Source: Rariloculus sp963665575
GTDB taxonomy: Bacteria; Pseudomonadota; Gammaproteobacteria; Steroidobacterales; Rariloculaceae
Direction: 5' to 3'
Length of the DNA: 64,000 nt
Assembly: GCA_963665575.2 (NCBI GenBank)
Contig: CAXXDW010000003.1
Location: 682,001 to 746,000, forward strand
A model generated the notes under the pieces. The model was not told the origin of the DNA, did no database searches, and saw only the letters and a list, made by a program, of their open reading frames with translations. Below, one piece after another: positions 63,523-64,000 of this stretch; the stretch's first letter is position 1; each line of letters opens with the position of its first letter. A program made the position numbers and the translations under genes.

Positions 63523-64000
63523 ATGACTATCTACACGAAGGCACAACGTCGATTACAGGAAAAATATCAATCCGCGCGGCTTGCTGCAGCGGCCGAAAAA
63601 GCGATTATCGACGACGAGCTCAATGAAGCGCACACCGCCTTCATTCAATCGCGAGATTTCTTTTTCCTCTCAACCGTGAACAGTCATGGTGAGCCGACAG
63701 TCTCGTACAAGGGGGGCGACGTGGGCGTCGTGAAGGTCATTGACTCGACGACAATCGCTTTCCCGGCATACGATGGCAACGGGATGTTCCTGTCGTTGGG
63801 AAATATTGAAGATACGGCGAAGATCGGACTCCTGTTCATCGATTTTGAGACTCCCAATCGCGTGCGTGTGCAAGCGACGGCGTCTTACCACGCAGATGAC
63901 GAGCTACTATCAACCTATCCTGCGGCGATCGGCATAGTGCGAGCACAGGTCGACAAGGTGTTCCTGAACTGTGCGCGCTATATTCACAAGCATGCACGGT
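63523..64000 (+). CDS. Pyridoxamine 5'-phosphate oxidase-like flavoprotein (3' partial)
   Basis: The frame is open from ATG 63523 to the window edge (159 codons visible), so it is cut. It reads MTIYTKAQRRLQEKYQ, then FFFLSTVNSHGEPTVSYKGGDVG and GNGMFLSLGNIEDTAKIGLLF, the FMN-binding PNPOx fold. Typical relatives are FMN-binding enzymes of unknown substrate. Codon use is more AT-rich than in the pilus operon next to it, which hints at separate ancestry. Confidence 0.85.
   Translation, partial: MTIYTKAQRRLQEKYQSARLAAAAEKAIIDDELNEAHTAFIQSRDFFFLSTVNSHGEPTVSYKGGDVGVVKVIDSTTIAFPAYDGNGMFLSLGNIEDTAKIGLLFIDFETPNRVRVQATASYHADDELLSTYPAAIGIVRAQVDKVFLNCARYIHKHAR

Overview
The window is about 64 kb of high-GC chromosome from what looks like an uncultured or little-studied gammaproteobacterium. 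Support for this comes from gene order: rplU-rpmA-obgE, then murJ-ribF-ileS-lspA, followed by a fimT-pilV-pilW-pilX-pilY1-pilE minor-pilin operon, is a gammaproteobacterial housekeeping layout. TonB-dependent receptors, DUF6152 proteins and serine hydrolases fit marine or sediment lineages such as Woeseiales or Steroidobacterales, but that finer placement is inference.

Layout. 1-1732: end of a polyamine-type ABC transporter (two permeases, the first cut by the window edge). 1829-5977: a DUF6152 pair and a TonB receptor on the minus strand, separated by a 196-bp inverted-repeat-bounded element. 6209-7954: an NCS2 nucleobase permease with an extra C-terminal kinase-like domain. 8063-22740: a large respiratory locus on the minus strand, holding a caa3-type cytochrome c oxidase (coxBA, ctaG, coxC) and, downstream, a full Alternative Complex III (actA, actB split into two genes, actC, actD, actE, actF) with a GldC homologue, a CBS protein, SURF1 and a SCO-like protein. 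ACIII would oxidise quinol and pass electrons through c-type hemes to the caa3 oxidase. 23050-25876: a TRAP transporter. 26001-33444: rhomboid protease, beta-carbonic anhydrase, a second TonB receptor, a purine permease and a multicopper oxidase.

33665-38546 looks like an accessory block with visibly lower GC: a Rieske oxygenase, an AhpD-like protein and an HD-domain (possible diiron oxygenase) protein, then an NhaC antiporter and a PIN-domain toxin-antitoxin pair. 38796-47070 holds a serine hydrolase, an acyl-activating/ACP/acyltransferase fusion, an AI-2E-family permease with a repeat tail, a gamma-glutamyltransferase homologue and a DUF1244 protein. 47054-63116 is housekeeping: ispB, ribosomal proteins, obgE, murJ, ribF, ileS, lspA and the type IV pilus minor-pilin operon. 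A PNPOx-family gene runs off the right edge.

No tRNA, rRNA, CRISPR array or transposase gene was seen. I did not find a system I can defend as wholly new. The strongest candidates for follow-up are the split-actB ACIII/caa3 supercluster, the Rieske/AhpD/HD cassette, the permease-kinase-like fusion and the dispersed inverted-repeat element.
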